DNA of 64,000 nt from Flagellimonas maritima. GTDB lineage: Bacteria; Bacteroidota; Bacteroidia; Flavobacteriales; Flavobacteriaceae. The notes below the pieces were generated by a model that was given only the letters and a program-made list of their open reading frames with translations, did not search any database and was not told where the DNA came from. Made by a program: the position numbers and the translations under genes. Within the stretch, counting starts at the first letter, position 1. The number at the start of each line of letters is the position of its first letter. The stretch lies in contig NZ_CP030104.1 in assembly GCF_003269425.1 (NCBI RefSeq), forward strand, positions 2,227,501 through 2,291,500. The letters are read 5' to 3'. Shown piece by piece: positions 43,041 to 52,195 of this stretch.

Positions 43041-45839
43041 ATGGATAAATATTCTTTTTTAAATGCTGCGCACACCTCTTTCTTTGCTGAGCTGTATGAT
43101 AAATACGTAACAAGTCCCGATAGTCTTGAACCCAGTTGGAGGGCTTTTTTTCAGGGTTTTGATTTTGGTAGGGAAGGTTCTTTGGAAGAGCTCGGAATCG
43201 AATCCGAAAAAGGCGGAATGGTTGTACTTTCCAACGGAAGGGAAGTCGAAATGCCGGAGACCCTTCAAAAAGAATTTCAGGTCATTCGATTGATTGATGG
43301 GTATCGCTCCCGTGGTCATTTGTTTACAAAAACCAATCCAGTAAGGGAACGTAGAAAGTATGAACCCACTTTGGAAATATCCAATTTTGGATTGTCCGAA
43401 GCGGATTTGGATATTGTTTTTGATGCAGGAAAAATAATAGGCATAGGTTCCAGTTCACTAAAGAACATTATCTCCCACTTGGAACGAATCTATTGTGATG
43501 CCATTGGTGTCGAATATATGTACATTCGAACTCCAGATCGTATACAGTGGATCCAGGACTGGCTGAATGTCAACGATAATCATCCGAACTTTTCTCCAGA
43601 GGAAAAAAAGAATATTTTACGCAAACTGAACGAAGCAGTTTCCTTTGAAAGTTTTTTGCACACCAAATATGTGGGCCAGAAACGTTTTTCCCTTGAGGGG
43701 GGCGAATCTTTGATTCCCGCGTTGGACGCCATAATGGAAAAAGCGGCCGATGCTGGCGTTAAGCAGTTTGTTATGGGAATGGCACACCGTGGCCGTTTGA
43801 GTGTGCTCACAAATATTTTTGGGAAATCACCAAAAGATATATTTAGTGAATTCGATGGCAAGGATTACGAGGAAACCATCTTTGATGGAGATGTAAAATA
43901 CCACCTCGGTTGGACCTCTAGGCGAGAAACCGATTCTGGGAAGGTCGTAAACATGAACATTGCCCCAAACCCATCGCATTTGGAAACCGTGAATTCTATC
44001 GTGGAGGGAATTACGAGGGCGAAGCAAGACCGCGACCATCAAGAAAATATTTCAGAGGTACTTCCTATACTGGTTCATGGAGATGCTGCATTTGCAGGCC
44101 AAGGCATTGTCTATGAGATTATACAAATGGCTCGTTTGGACGGATATCATACCGGTGGTACCATTCATATCGTTGTCAACAACCAGATTGGTTTTACCAC
44201 AAACTATTTGGATGCTCGATCATCTACCTACTGTACCGATGTAGGTAAGGTTACGCTTTCGCCGGTATTGCACGTTAATGCAGATGATGCAGAGGCTGTT
44301 GTACACGCCTCCATTTTCGCATTGGAATATAGAATGCGCTTTAAAAGGGATGTTTTTTTGGATTTATTGGGATATCGCAAGTATGGACACAATGAAGGTG
44401 ATGAGCCCAAGTTTACCCAGCCCTTATTGTATGGATTGATATCAAAACATCCAAATCCTAGGGACATCTATGCTGAAAAATTGATTGAACAGGGAGTCAT
44501 TGACAAGGGCTATGTGAAGAAACTTGAAACGGAATACAAGAAGAATCTAGAAGAAGATTTGATGGATTCCAGAAAAGTTGAAAAAACAAGAATCACCCCT
44601 TTTATGCAGGACGAATGGGAAGGTTTTAATCAGAAGACCGAGGATTCCATGTTAAGTGCTATAGATACCTCCTACGACCTTAAAAAGCTTGATGCCATTG
44701 CTAAGGGCATTACGCACTTACCCGAAGGAAAAAAATTTCTGAGAAAATTGGAGCGATTGGTCCAAGGAAGAAACAAAATGTACTTTGAGGACAATCAATT
44801 GGATTGGGCCATGGGGGAACTGCTCGCTTATGGTTCATTGATTGAAGAGGGTTATGATGTACGAATGACAGGGCAGGACGTGGAACGAGGAACATTCTCT
44901 CACCGCCATGCCGTGATCAAAACAGAAAAGCATGAAGAAGAAGTAGTCCTTTTGAACGATTTGGGAATACATCAGAATGGAAAATTCCATATTTATAATT
45001 CATTGCTATCGGAATATGCCGTAATGGGCTTCGATTACGGATATGCAATGGCAAGTCCAAATACGTTGACTATTTGGGAGGCGCAGTTTGGTGATTTTAG
45101 CAATGGAGCGCAAATCATTATTGACCAGTATCTCTCTTCGGCAGAAGATAAGTGGAAATTACAGAATGGACTCGTGCTTTTACTGCCCCATGGCTATGAA
45201 GGCCAGGGAGCAGAACATTCCTCGGCACGTATGGAACGTTATCTTCAACTGTGCGCAAAGGACAATATGTACATGGCAGATGTAACCACACCTGCAAACA
45301 TGTTTCATTTGTTGCGCAGACAGATGAAAGCGGACTTTAGAAAACCGCTTGTGGTTTTTACCCCTAAAAGTCTGCTAAGACATCCAAGGGTATTATCAAC
45401 AAAAGAGGAAATGGCAAATGGAAGCTTTCAGCCATTGATTGATGATGAAAAAGCAACTGTTTCAAAAATAAAAACATTGGTCTTTTGTACAGGTAAGTTT
45501 TATTATGATTTACTTGATAAAAAGGAAGAGGAGAAAAGAGACGATATGGCGTTGGTGCGTTTGGAACAATTGTTCCCGCTACCGTCCAAGGAAATACGAA
45601 GTATTCTCAAAAAATATAAAAATGCGGACGATGTGGTGTGGGCGCAGGAAGAACCCAGAAATATGGGTGCTTGGGGACATCTCTTGATGCATTTGGAAGA
45701 AGCAAAACAATTTAGGGTGGCTTCCAGAAGATTTTATGGTGCCCCTGCGGCAGGTAGTGCTGTAAGGTCAAAGCGGAGACATGAGCAAGTAATGGAATAC
45801 GTCTTTGACAAAAGCAAGGACAATATGAAAAGAAGCTAA
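43041..45839 (+). CDS. sucA: 2-oxoglutarate dehydrogenase E1 component
   Basis: A 932-residue thiamine-diphosphate enzyme that decarboxylates 2-oxoglutarate in the TCA cycle. It has the N-terminal E2-binding region (FLNAAHTSFFAELYDKY), the catalytic FVMGMAHRGRLSVL, HGDAAFAGQGIVYE and VNNQIGFTT thiamine-binding segments, and the transketolase-like C-terminal half with GYAMASPNTLTIWEAQFGDF and HSSARMERYLQL. A TATTTTTG element at 42995-43002 is a possible promoter. The E2 gene follows after 27 bp. Confidence 0.97.
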   Translation: MDKYSFLNAAHTSFFAELYDKYVTSPDSLEPSWRAFFQGFDFGREGSLEELGIESEKGGMVVLSNGREVEMPETLQKEFQVIRLIDGYRSRGHLFTKTNPVRERRKYEPTLEISNFGLSEADLDIVFDAGKIIGIGSSSLKNIISHLERIYCDAIGVEYMYIRTPDRIQWIQDWLNVNDNHPNFSPEEKKNILRKLNEAVSFESFLHTKYVGQKRFSLEGGESLIPALDAIMEKAADAGVKQFVMGMAHRGRLSVLTNIFGKSPKDIFSEFDGKDYEETIFDGDVKYHLGWTSRRETDSGKVVNMNIAPNPSHLETVNSIVEGITRAKQDRDHQENISEVLPILVHGDAAFAGQGIVYEIIQMARLDGYHTGGTIHIVVNNQIGFTTNYLDARSSTYCTDVGKVTLSPVLHVNADDAEAVVHASIFALEYRMRFKRDVFLDLLGYRKYGHNEGDEPKFTQPLLYGLISKHPNPRDIYAEKLIEQGVIDKGYVKKLETEYKKNLEEDLMDSRKVEKTRITPFMQDEWEGFNQKTEDSMLSAIDTSYDLKKLDAIAKGITHLPEGKKFLRKLERLVQGRNKMYFEDNQLDWAMGELLAYGSLIEEGYDVRMTGQDVERGTFSHRHAVIKTEKHEEEVVLLNDLGIHQNGKFHIYNSLLSEYAVMGFDYGYAMASPNTLTIWEAQFGDFSNGAQIIIDQYLSSAEDKWKLQNGLVLLLPHGYEGQGAEHSSARMERYLQLCAKDNMYMADVTTPANMFHLLRRQMKADFRKPLVVFTPKSLLRHPRVLSTKEEMANGSFQPLIDDEKATVSKIKTLVFCTGKFYYDLLDKKEEEKRDDMALVRLEQLFPLPSKEIRSILKKYKNADDVVWAQEEPRNMGAWGHLLMHLEEAKQFRVASRRFYGAPAAGSAVRSKRRHEQVMEYVFDKSKDNMKRS

Positions 45840-45866
45840 AATAAAAGCATTAAAAACTAAAATAAC

Positions 45867-47105
45867 ATGGTTTTAGAAATGAAAGTTCCCTCACCTGGGG
45901 AATCAATAACCGAGGTTGAGATCGCAGAATGGTTGGTTCAAGATGGAGATTACGTTGAAAAAGACCAGGCAATTGCCGAGGTAGATTCAGATAAAGCAAC
46001 TTTGGAACTTCCTGCTGAGGAAAGTGGAATCATCACATTAAAGGCTGAAGAAGGAGATGCCGTTGCCGTAGGCGAGGTTGTATGTCTTATTGACACAAGC
46101 GCAGAAAAGCCGGAAGGCGGCGATGCACCAGCAGCCGAAGAAAAGTCCGAAAAAAAGGAAGAACCTAAAACAGAAGAACCTAAAAAAAGTTCCCCTCAGG
46201 AGAAAGCGCCGGAAAAACCCAAAACCTATGCTTCAGGCACTCCCTCGCCCGCTGCAAAGAAAATCCTTGATGAAAAAGGTATAGCGCCCACTTCCGTAAC
46301 AGGTTCTGGGAGAGATGGCCGTATTACCAAAGAAGATGCGGTAAAAGCGGTTCCATCCATGGGAACGCCTACTGGTGGAAATAGGGGCGAATCGCGTTCC
46401 AAACTCTCCATGTTGCGACGAAAGGTCGCCGAGCGTTTGGTGGCCGCTAAGAATGAAACTGCAATGTTGACCACTTTTAATGAAGTGGATATGTCACCCA
46501 TTTTTGAACTTCGAAAAGAATATAAGGAAAAGTTCAAAGAAAAGCATGGTGTTAGTCTGGGCTTTATGTCTTTCTTTACAAAAGCCGTTGTTCGTGCTCT
46601 GGAAATGTATCCAGCCGTAAATTCCATGATCGATGGCAAAGAGATGATATCTTATGATTTTTGCGATATCAGTATAGCAGTTTCAGGTCCAAAAGGACTA
46701 ATGGTCCCAGTTATCAGAAATGCCGAGAACTTAAGTTTTAGGGGAATTGAAGCTGAGGTCAAGCGATTGGCAATTCGTGCACGTGAAGGAGAAATCACCG
46801 TTGATGAAATGACTGGCGGTACGTTTACCATTACCAATGGTGGTGTTTTTGGGTCTATGTTATCCACACCGATAATCAACCCTCCACAGAGTGCAATTTT
46901 AGGAATGCACAATATTGTTGAGCGCCCTATTGTAAAGGATAGTCTTATTGCGATCGCTCCTATAATGTATGTTGCTCTTTCCTATGACCATAGAATCATC
47001 GATGGCAAGGAATCCGTAGGGTTTTTGGTTGCTGTCAAAGAAGCTTTGGAAAACCCTGAAGAATTCTTGATGGATAATGATGTGAAGAAGGCGTTGGAAT
47101 TGTAG
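45867..47105 (+). CDS. sucB: 2-oxoglutarate dehydrogenase E2, dihydrolipoyl succinyltransferase
   Basis: A 412-residue acyltransferase: an N-terminal lipoyl domain with the modified lysine in VDSDKATLE (Lys43), a Lys/Glu/Pro-rich linker, a peripheral subunit-binding domain (SPAAKKILDEKGI, about 126-138) and a C-terminal catalytic domain with the active-site HRIIDG in YDHRIIDGKE. It transfers the succinyl group to CoA within the complex core. It directly follows sucA; the E3 gene is not in the window. Confidence 0.97.
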   Translation: MVLEMKVPSPGESITEVEIAEWLVQDGDYVEKDQAIAEVDSDKATLELPAEESGIITLKAEEGDAVAVGEVVCLIDTSAEKPEGGDAPAAEEKSEKKEEPKTEEPKKSSPQEKAPEKPKTYASGTPSPAAKKILDEKGIAPTSVTGSGRDGRITKEDAVKAVPSMGTPTGGNRGESRSKLSMLRRKVAERLVAAKNETAMLTTFNEVDMSPIFELRKEYKEKFKEKHGVSLGFMSFFTKAVVRALEMYPAVNSMIDGKEMISYDFCDISIAVSGPKGLMVPVIRNAENLSFRGIEAEVKRLAIRAREGEITVDEMTGGTFTITNGGVFGSMLSTPIINPPQSAILGMHNIVERPIVKDSLIAIAPIMYVALSYDHRIIDGKESVGFLVAVKEALENPEEFLMDNDVKKALEL

Positions 47106-47205
47106 CGATATAACCGCGATCAAAGTCGAGAGACTTTATATAATATTTATTCGGTTTTCAATTGTGACTGCCTGCCGACAAAGGCCCGATCAAACTGAAA
47201 TTAGC

Positions 47206-47649
47206 TTATCTATATTTCAAAAACAGATATTTTTTATTATAATCAATAACCGCTTTGCCCTTTTTTAAGATATCTGCACCTATAATACCATCAACTGGCA
47301 AGACATTATGTGAGGTTAGTGCTTGGTTTACATGTTTTAAATCAAACAGGACTATTTTTTGTTTGTCTCTTTTCCAATCCCCAATCTTAATTTTGTTCTT
47401 GGCTGAGACCAAGGTTTCCATTTCTATAGCACCTGCTCCTGCAGCCTTAATATCTGAAACCTTGGAAACCATTTTAAAATTTTCAATCTTATCTATGCCC
47501 ACGCATGTATTGGAAGCCCCAGTATCAAGAATAAACCGTCCCGAAACCTCATTTATTTTAGCGGTAATCTCAAAATGATTGGTCTCGGTAAGTACCAAAG
47601 GAATTTTTATGTAGTCTTTTGATTTCAAAAATTTTTGTAGCGATTTCAT
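47206..47649 (-). CDS. Retropepsin-like aspartic protease (clan AA)
   Basis: From the inner Met at 47649 the protein has 147 residues. RFILDTGASNT supplies the catalytic Asp-Thr-Gly, and VDGIIGADIL matches the hydrophobic-hydrophobic-Gly element of single-domain pepsin-like proteases, which act as dimers. There is no signal peptide in this start; the longer Met (47667) adds only six polar residues. A substrate cannot be assigned. It is convergent with sucB. Confidence 0.83.
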   Translation of the reverse strand: MKSLQKFLKSKDYIKIPLVLTETNHFEITAKINEVSGRFILDTGASNTCVGIDKIENFKMVSKVSDIKAAGAGAIEMETLVSAKNKIKIGDWKRDKQKIVLFDLKHVNQALTSHNVLPVDGIIGADILKKGKAVIDYNKKYLFLKYR

Positions 47650-47671
47650 GTGCTTTGATTGATTCAATGTT

Positions 47672-47697
47672 CATACTGAGCTTGTTGACAGTGCAGG
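47672..47697. repeat. Degenerate intergenic hairpin repeat
   Basis: The segment with ACTGAGCTTGTTGACAGTGC resembles the short interspersed hairpin (CTGAGCTTG..GAAG type) seen in many Flavobacteriaceae intergenic regions, but with several mismatches. It lies upstream of the retropepsin gene. Confidence 0.4.
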
Positions 47698-47754
47698 GAT
47701 ATTTTTATTTAAATTGAGCCCTGCAAACCTCTAAGATAAACCTATTTTTGCTCT

Positions 47755-48522
47755 ATGGTCATAACCGATACACATACTCATTTATATAGCGAAGCTTTTG
47801 ATGCTGACCGTAATGAAATTATAAAGAAAGCCATTGATCTGGGGGTAGAACGTTTTTTTGTTCCTGCAATAGATTCGACCTACACAAAATCTATGTTGGA
47901 TCTGGAAACCGATTATCCTGAACATATTTTTCTAATGATGGGATTGCACCCTACACACGTAAAAGGAAACTATAAAAAGGAACTGGCCCATGTGGAGGAA
48001 CAATTGACAAAAAGAAAATTTTATGCCGTAGGTGAAATCGGAATCGATTTATATTGGGACAAAACTTTTTTAAAACAACAACAAGAAGCCTTTGTATATC
48101 AAATACAGTTGGCCAAAAAAAATAAATTGCCTATCGTAATTCACTGTCGAGAATCTTTTGATGAAATATTTGAGATTTTGGAAAAAGAGAAGGGACCTGA
48201 TTTATATGGTGTTTTTCATTGTTTCACGGGAACATTGGAACAGGCGCATAAAGCAATATCATACAATATGAAACTGGGTATTGGAGGTGTTGCAACTTTT
48301 AAAAATGGAAAAATTGATCAATTTTTGAACAAAATCGAATTGGAACATATTGTGCTCGAAACGGATTCGCCGTATTTGGCTCCAGTACCTTATCGGGGAA
48401 AAAGAAATGAAAGTTCTTATATTTTGAATGTACTGGAAAAAATTTCCATTATCTACGATCAAACAAAAGAAGAAATAGCATCGATAACCACTCAAAATTC
48501 CAAAGACGTATTTGGTATTTAA
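47755..48522 (+). CDS. TatD family metal-dependent DNase/hydrolase
   Basis: A 255-residue TIM-barrel hydrolase. The metal site is DTHTHLY (His7, His9) with GEIGIDLYWD, IVIHCRESFDE, VFHCFTG and the late ETDSPYLAPVP. TatD enzymes act as DNases or in protein quality control. The asparaginase gene follows after 5 bp, indicating one transcript. Confidence 0.94.
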   Translation: MVITDTHTHLYSEAFDADRNEIIKKAIDLGVERFFVPAIDSTYTKSMLDLETDYPEHIFLMMGLHPTHVKGNYKKELAHVEEQLTKRKFYAVGEIGIDLYWDKTFLKQQQEAFVYQIQLAKKNKLPIVIHCRESFDEIFEILEKEKGPDLYGVFHCFTGTLEQAHKAISYNMKLGIGGVATFKNGKIDQFLNKIELEHIVLETDSPYLAPVPYRGKRNESSYILNVLEKISIIYDQTKEEIASITTQNSKDVFGI

Positions 48523-48527
48523 TATAA

Positions 48528-49562
48528 ATGCAAAACGAGATAAATATATTGCTCATTTATACCGGTGGAACCATCGGCATGGTCAAGGATTATGAAACGG
48601 GAGCCTTAAGGGCTTTTAATTTTGATGAACTTATTGGGAACATTCCGGAATTGAACCAATTGGACTGTAAATTAAAGGGTATATCCTTTGAAGAGCCAAT
48701 TGACTCCTCTAATATGAATCCTGGCCATTGGACTACTATCGCTACGATGATAGGAGAAAATTATGGTCTTTACGATGGTTTTGTGATTTTGCATGGCAGT
48801 GATACCATGAGCTATTCAGCTTCTGCATTGAGCTTTATGCTGGAAAATCTTGATAAGCCCGTAATCTTTACAGGGTCCCAGCTTCCAATAGGTGATTTGC
48901 GAACGGATGCCAAAGAGAACTTGATAACATCCATCCAGATAGCGGCCTTACAAGAAAAAGGGAAGGCAGTTGTACAGGAAGTAGGTCTATATTTTGAATA
49001 TAAATTATATCGGGGCAATAGAACAACAAAACTAAACGCAGAGCATTTTGAAGCTTTCGCATCATTAAATCATCCTCCGCTGGTGGAATCTGGTGTTCAT
49101 TTAAACGTACATTACAATAATCTCTTTAAGTCTTATAGGGTTTCCAACAAAAAGTTTAAAGTTCACAGTAATATGGATAACAACGTTGCTGTTCTAAAAC
49201 TGTTTCCTGGAATTAATCCATCAGTCCTAAAATCGATATTGAATATTCCAGGGCTAAAAGCGCTGATATTCGAAACATACGGTGCGGGCAATGCTCCAAC
49301 CGATGAGTGGTTTTTAAAAGCGTTGAAGGAAGCGGTCAATAAAGGTCTACACATCATAAATGTTACACAGTGTTCAGGAGGAGGTGTATCTATGGGTCAT
49401 TATAAAACGAGCGAGAAGCTAAAAAAAATGCAATTAATTAACGGAAAGGACATTACAACTGAGGCAGCCTTGACCAAAGCAATGTACCTATTGGGCAACA
49501 ATGTTTCGGGAAAACTCTTTAAGACAATTTTTGAAACACCGCTTCGTGGCGAAATGCACTAA
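48528..49562 (+). CDS. ansA: Type I L-asparaginase
   Basis: A 344-residue asparaginase with the two active-site threonine motifs: IYTGGTIGMV near the N-terminus and HGSDTMSYSASAL with following TGSQLPIGDLRTDA. There is no signal peptide, so it is the cytoplasmic low-affinity type that deamidates asparagine. It shares a short operon with the TatD gene and ends 66 bp before tRNA-Ser. Confidence 0.95.
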   Translation: MQNEINILLIYTGGTIGMVKDYETGALRAFNFDELIGNIPELNQLDCKLKGISFEEPIDSSNMNPGHWTTIATMIGENYGLYDGFVILHGSDTMSYSASALSFMLENLDKPVIFTGSQLPIGDLRTDAKENLITSIQIAALQEKGKAVVQEVGLYFEYKLYRGNRTTKLNAEHFEAFASLNHPPLVESGVHLNVHYNNLFKSYRVSNKKFKVHSNMDNNVAVLKLFPGINPSVLKSILNIPGLKALIFETYGAGNAPTDEWFLKALKEAVNKGLHIINVTQCSGGGVSMGHYKTSEKLKKMQLINGKDITTEAALTKAMYLLGNNVSGKLFKTIFETPLRGEMH

Positions 49563-49628
49563 AATTAACGCCTCAAATTTTATTAACTAATTATTTTTTT
49601 GTTTATTGGGCGACCTAACTATAATAAT

Positions 49629-49716
49629 AGAGAGGTGGCCGAGTGGTCGAAGGCGCACGCCTGGAAAGTGTGTATACACCAAAAGTGTATCGAGGGTTCG
49701 AATCCCTTCCTCTCTG
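49629..49716 (+). tRNA. tRNA-Ser(GGA)
   Basis: The acceptor stem AGAGAGG (49629-49635) pairs with CCTCTCT (49709-49715), followed by the discriminator G. The D arm is GGCCGAGTGGTCGAAGGC, the anticodon arm CACGC-CTGGAAA-GTGTG with anticodon GGA (49663-49665), and a long variable arm (GTATACACCAAAAGTGTAT) identifies a class II serine tRNA. The T loop is TTCGAAT. The CCA end is not encoded (CTA follows). Confidence 0.97.
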
Positions 49717-49794
49717 CTAAGTATTTTAATTTTTCAATTGTAAAATTTTTATATCTTTAACATTATTAACTAACTAAATTTAAGTTTGAACGAA

Positions 49795-50541
49795 ATGAAA
49801 AAAATATCCTTTACTCTGGCTGCTGCCGGAATGTTTGTTATGGGAACGACAACTGCATCGGCAGCTATGTTACAAGATGAAGCTGCGGCTGCAACCAGCA
49901 AAGGTTTCACCCAAATACTAAAAGAACAGTTTATTCAAGGAGGTCCTGCTTTTATGGGCATCGTACTTTTGTGTTTGATTTTGGGATTGGCAGTTGCAAT
50001 CGAAAGAATTATTTATTTAAACTTGGCCAGCACCAACTCGGCAAAGCTTAGACAACAAGTTGAAGATGCTTTGGCTTCAGGTGGAGTAGAGGCGGCAAAA
50101 GAAGTTTGTAGAAATACAAAAGGCCCTGTTGCTTCTATTTACTATCAAGGTCTTGATCGTTCAAGCGAAGGTCTGGAAGCTGCCGAAAAAGCGGTAGTTG
50201 CTTACGGCGGTGTACAAATGGGTCAATTGGAGAAAAATGTATCTTGGCTGTCCCTCTTTATTGCAATTGCTCCAATGCTTGGATTCATGGGTACGGTAAT
50301 CGGTATGATTGCAGCTTTCCAAAAAATTGCAGCTGTAGGTAATTTGAGCGCATCATTAATTGCCGGTGATATTCAAGTAGCACTATTGACAACCGTATTC
50401 GGTTTGATTACGGCTATTATTCTTCAAATATTTTACAACTATATCATTGCAAAAATTGATAGTATCGTAAACGACATGGAAGACTCCTCTATCGCATTAA
50501 TAGATATGTTGGCGGCCCATAAAGTTGTAGTAAGAAAATAA
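49795..50541 (+). CDS. exbB: MotA/TolQ/ExbB proton channel protein
   Basis: From the ATG at 49795 the protein has 248 residues; a TTG nine bases earlier is less likely. An N-terminal signal-like segment (MKKISFTLAAAGMFVMG) ends in an Ala-rich stretch, then three membrane helices follow, with the MotA/TolQ domain (about 95-230) carrying SLFIAIAPMLGFMGTVIGMI and VALLTTVFGLITAIILQI. It couples proton flow to outer-membrane transport or to envelope functions with ExbD. It begins a cluster of exbB, a small membrane gene, two exbD genes and porT. Confidence 0.94.
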   Translation: MKKISFTLAAAGMFVMGTTTASAAMLQDEAAAATSKGFTQILKEQFIQGGPAFMGIVLLCLILGLAVAIERIIYLNLASTNSAKLRQQVEDALASGGVEAAKEVCRNTKGPVASIYYQGLDRSSEGLEAAEKAVVAYGGVQMGQLEKNVSWLSLFIAIAPMLGFMGTVIGMIAAFQKIAAVGNLSASLIAGDIQVALLTTVFGLITAIILQIFYNYIIAKIDSIVNDMEDSSIALIDMLAAHKVVVRK

Positions 50542-50556
50542 AAACTATCAAGAATC

Positions 50557-51003
50557 ATGAATAAATTAGTAAAAATAGTGCTCATTGTCATTGGACTTGT
50601 AGCTGCAGCATTGTGGTTCTTTATGCCATCTGCTGATGACCCAGACGCAATAAACAGTGGCGCGATGAACTTTATGTTCATTATCATGTACATATTATTG
50701 GCAATAGCTGTAATAACAACGGTTTTTTTCGGACTTGCAAAATTAGTCTCTTCACCGGCAAGCATCAAAAAAGCATTGTTCGCCATTGGTGGATTGGCTT
50801 TGGTCGTTGCAATTTCTTACGGACTTTCTTCTTCAGAAGAAGCACAGGCAGTTGTCAGTACTTTTGAAAACAATCCAAACCTTGTCGCAGAGGAAAGTAC
50901 AGTAAAAACAATTGGTATGGGACTGAATGTGTTCTTCATTCTTACCTTAATTGCAGTTGGGTTAATGGTATTTTCTGGATTGAAAAAAATGTTTGTTAAG
51001 TAA
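50557..51003 (+). CDS. Small membrane protein of the exbB-exbD cluster
   Basis: A 148-residue protein with about four hydrophobic segments: VKIVLIVIGLVAAALWFFM, FMFIIMYILLAIAVITTVFFG, LFAIGGLALVVAISYGL and MGLNVFFILTLIAVGLMVFSG. No family is recognised. It sits 15 bp after exbB and 12 bp before the first exbD, a position typical in Bacteroidota gliding/secretion or TonB-energising clusters. A structural or regulatory part in the motor complex is an inference. Confidence 0.75.
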   Translation: MNKLVKIVLIVIGLVAAALWFFMPSADDPDAINSGAMNFMFIIMYILLAIAVITTVFFGLAKLVSSPASIKKALFAIGGLALVVAISYGLSSSEEAQAVVSTFENNPNLVAEESTVKTIGMGLNVFFILTLIAVGLMVFSGLKKMFVK

Positions 51004-51015
51004 AAATTAAAGATT

Positions 51016-51621
51016 ATGCCTAGAAGAAAAGGAGCACCAGAAGTGAATGCCGGTTCTATGGCAGACATAGCTTTCTTATTACTTATCTTTTTCTTGGTTA
51101 CGACAACCATAGAAACTGATGCGGGATTAGACCGTATGTTGCCACCAATGGAACCGCCAGAGAATCCTCCAATTATAAAGCAAAAGAATATTTTTACGGT
51201 TAATATCAATAAAAATGGTCAATTGCTTGTTGAGGATAATCTAATGAATTTAAAGGATTTGAGAAGTTCTGCCACCGCATTTTTGGAAAATGGGGCAGAT
51301 GGAACTTGTGATTATTGCAAAGGTAGAAGAGATCCTTCGTCTTCCGATAATCCGGCAAAAGCGATTATATCTTTAAAAAACGATCGTGAAACAAAGTATA
51401 GCACATACATAACAGTTCAAAATGAACTTGTAGGCGCCTATAATGACTTACGTAATAGAGAGGCTCAACGTTTGTTTGGTCGGGATTTTACTGAAATGGA
51501 AGCTGAATATTTAAATCCTGAAACACCCAAAAGTGTTAGAGATGATTTAAAGGATAAGGTTAAGCGGGTTCAGGATATGTTTCCCCAGAAACTATCTGAA
51601 GCTGAAACATCAACTAATTAA
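51016..51621 (+). CDS. exbD: ExbD/TolR family protein 1
   Basis: A 201-residue protein with one N-terminal helix containing the proton-path Asp in MADIAFLLLIFFLVTTTI, followed by a periplasmic ExbD domain. Residues about 90-115 include the Cys pair in GTCDYCKGRRD, a feature not seen in the second copy. It pairs with ExbB in a proton-driven complex. The second exbD starts 15 bp on. Confidence 0.92.
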   Translation: MPRRKGAPEVNAGSMADIAFLLLIFFLVTTTIETDAGLDRMLPPMEPPENPPIIKQKNIFTVNINKNGQLLVEDNLMNLKDLRSSATAFLENGADGTCDYCKGRRDPSSSDNPAKAIISLKNDRETKYSTYITVQNELVGAYNDLRNREAQRLFGRDFTEMEAEYLNPETPKSVRDDLKDKVKRVQDMFPQKLSEAETSTN

Positions 51622-51636
51622 ACGAATAAATATAGT

Positions 51637-52119
51637 ATGGCAAAGTTTGCAAAAAAGAAGGATGGGGATTTGCCGGCGGTATCAACCGCTTCATTGCCCG
51701 ATATCGTCTTTATGTTACTGTTCTTTTTTATGACAGTGACTACTATGAAAGATAGTTCTCTTTTGGTTGAGAATACGCTTCCCAATGCCTCAGAAATAAA
51801 GAAGCTCGAGAAAAAGGATAGAGTGATTTATATTTACGTAGGTAAGCCTACGCAAGAATATCAAAAGGTTTTTGGTACGGAACCAAAAATCCAATTGAAC
51901 GATAAGTTTGCCAATGTAGACGAAGTAGGTTCTTATATTCTGGCTGAACGCGCTAAAAAACCTCAAGAAATACAGAATGTCTTGACTACAGCTTTAAAGG
52001 TAGATAAAGATGCCAATATGGGTCTTATCGCTGATATAAAGCAGCAATTGAGAGAAGTAAATGCACTAAAGGTCAATTATACGACCTATGAGGGAAATGC
52101 TTTCAACAATTTGCAGTAG
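51637..52119 (+). CDS. exbD: ExbD/TolR family protein 2
   Basis: A 160-residue ExbD/TolR protein with the membrane-helix motif LPDIVFMLLFFFMTVTTM, keeping the conserved Asp, and a periplasmic domain ending LKVNYTTYEGNAFNNLQ. It differs enough from its upstream paralogue to be a distinct subunit. Two ExbD proteins per ExbB is the common Bacteroidota plan. A long perfect hairpin terminator follows. Confidence 0.92.
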   Translation: MAKFAKKKDGDLPAVSTASLPDIVFMLLFFFMTVTTMKDSSLLVENTLPNASEIKKLEKKDRVIYIYVGKPTQEYQKVFGTEPKIQLNDKFANVDEVGSYILAERAKKPQEIQNVLTTALKVDKDANMGLIADIKQQLREVNALKVNYTTYEGNAFNNLQ

Positions 52120-52140
52120 ACAATAGCTTAGATTTAGTAA

Positions 52141-52178
52141 AAAAGCGCTACAAATTTTATAAAATTTGTAGCGCTTTT
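52141..52178 (+). terminator. Perfect 38-bp palindromic terminator after exbD
   Basis: AAAAGCGCTACAAATTTTA (52141-52159) is followed immediately by its exact reverse complement (52160-52178), with a T-run at the 3' end. It ends the exbB-exbD transcript 17 bp before porT and may be bidirectional. Confidence 0.88.
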
Positions 52179-52195
52179 TATTTCGGGTACAGTAA

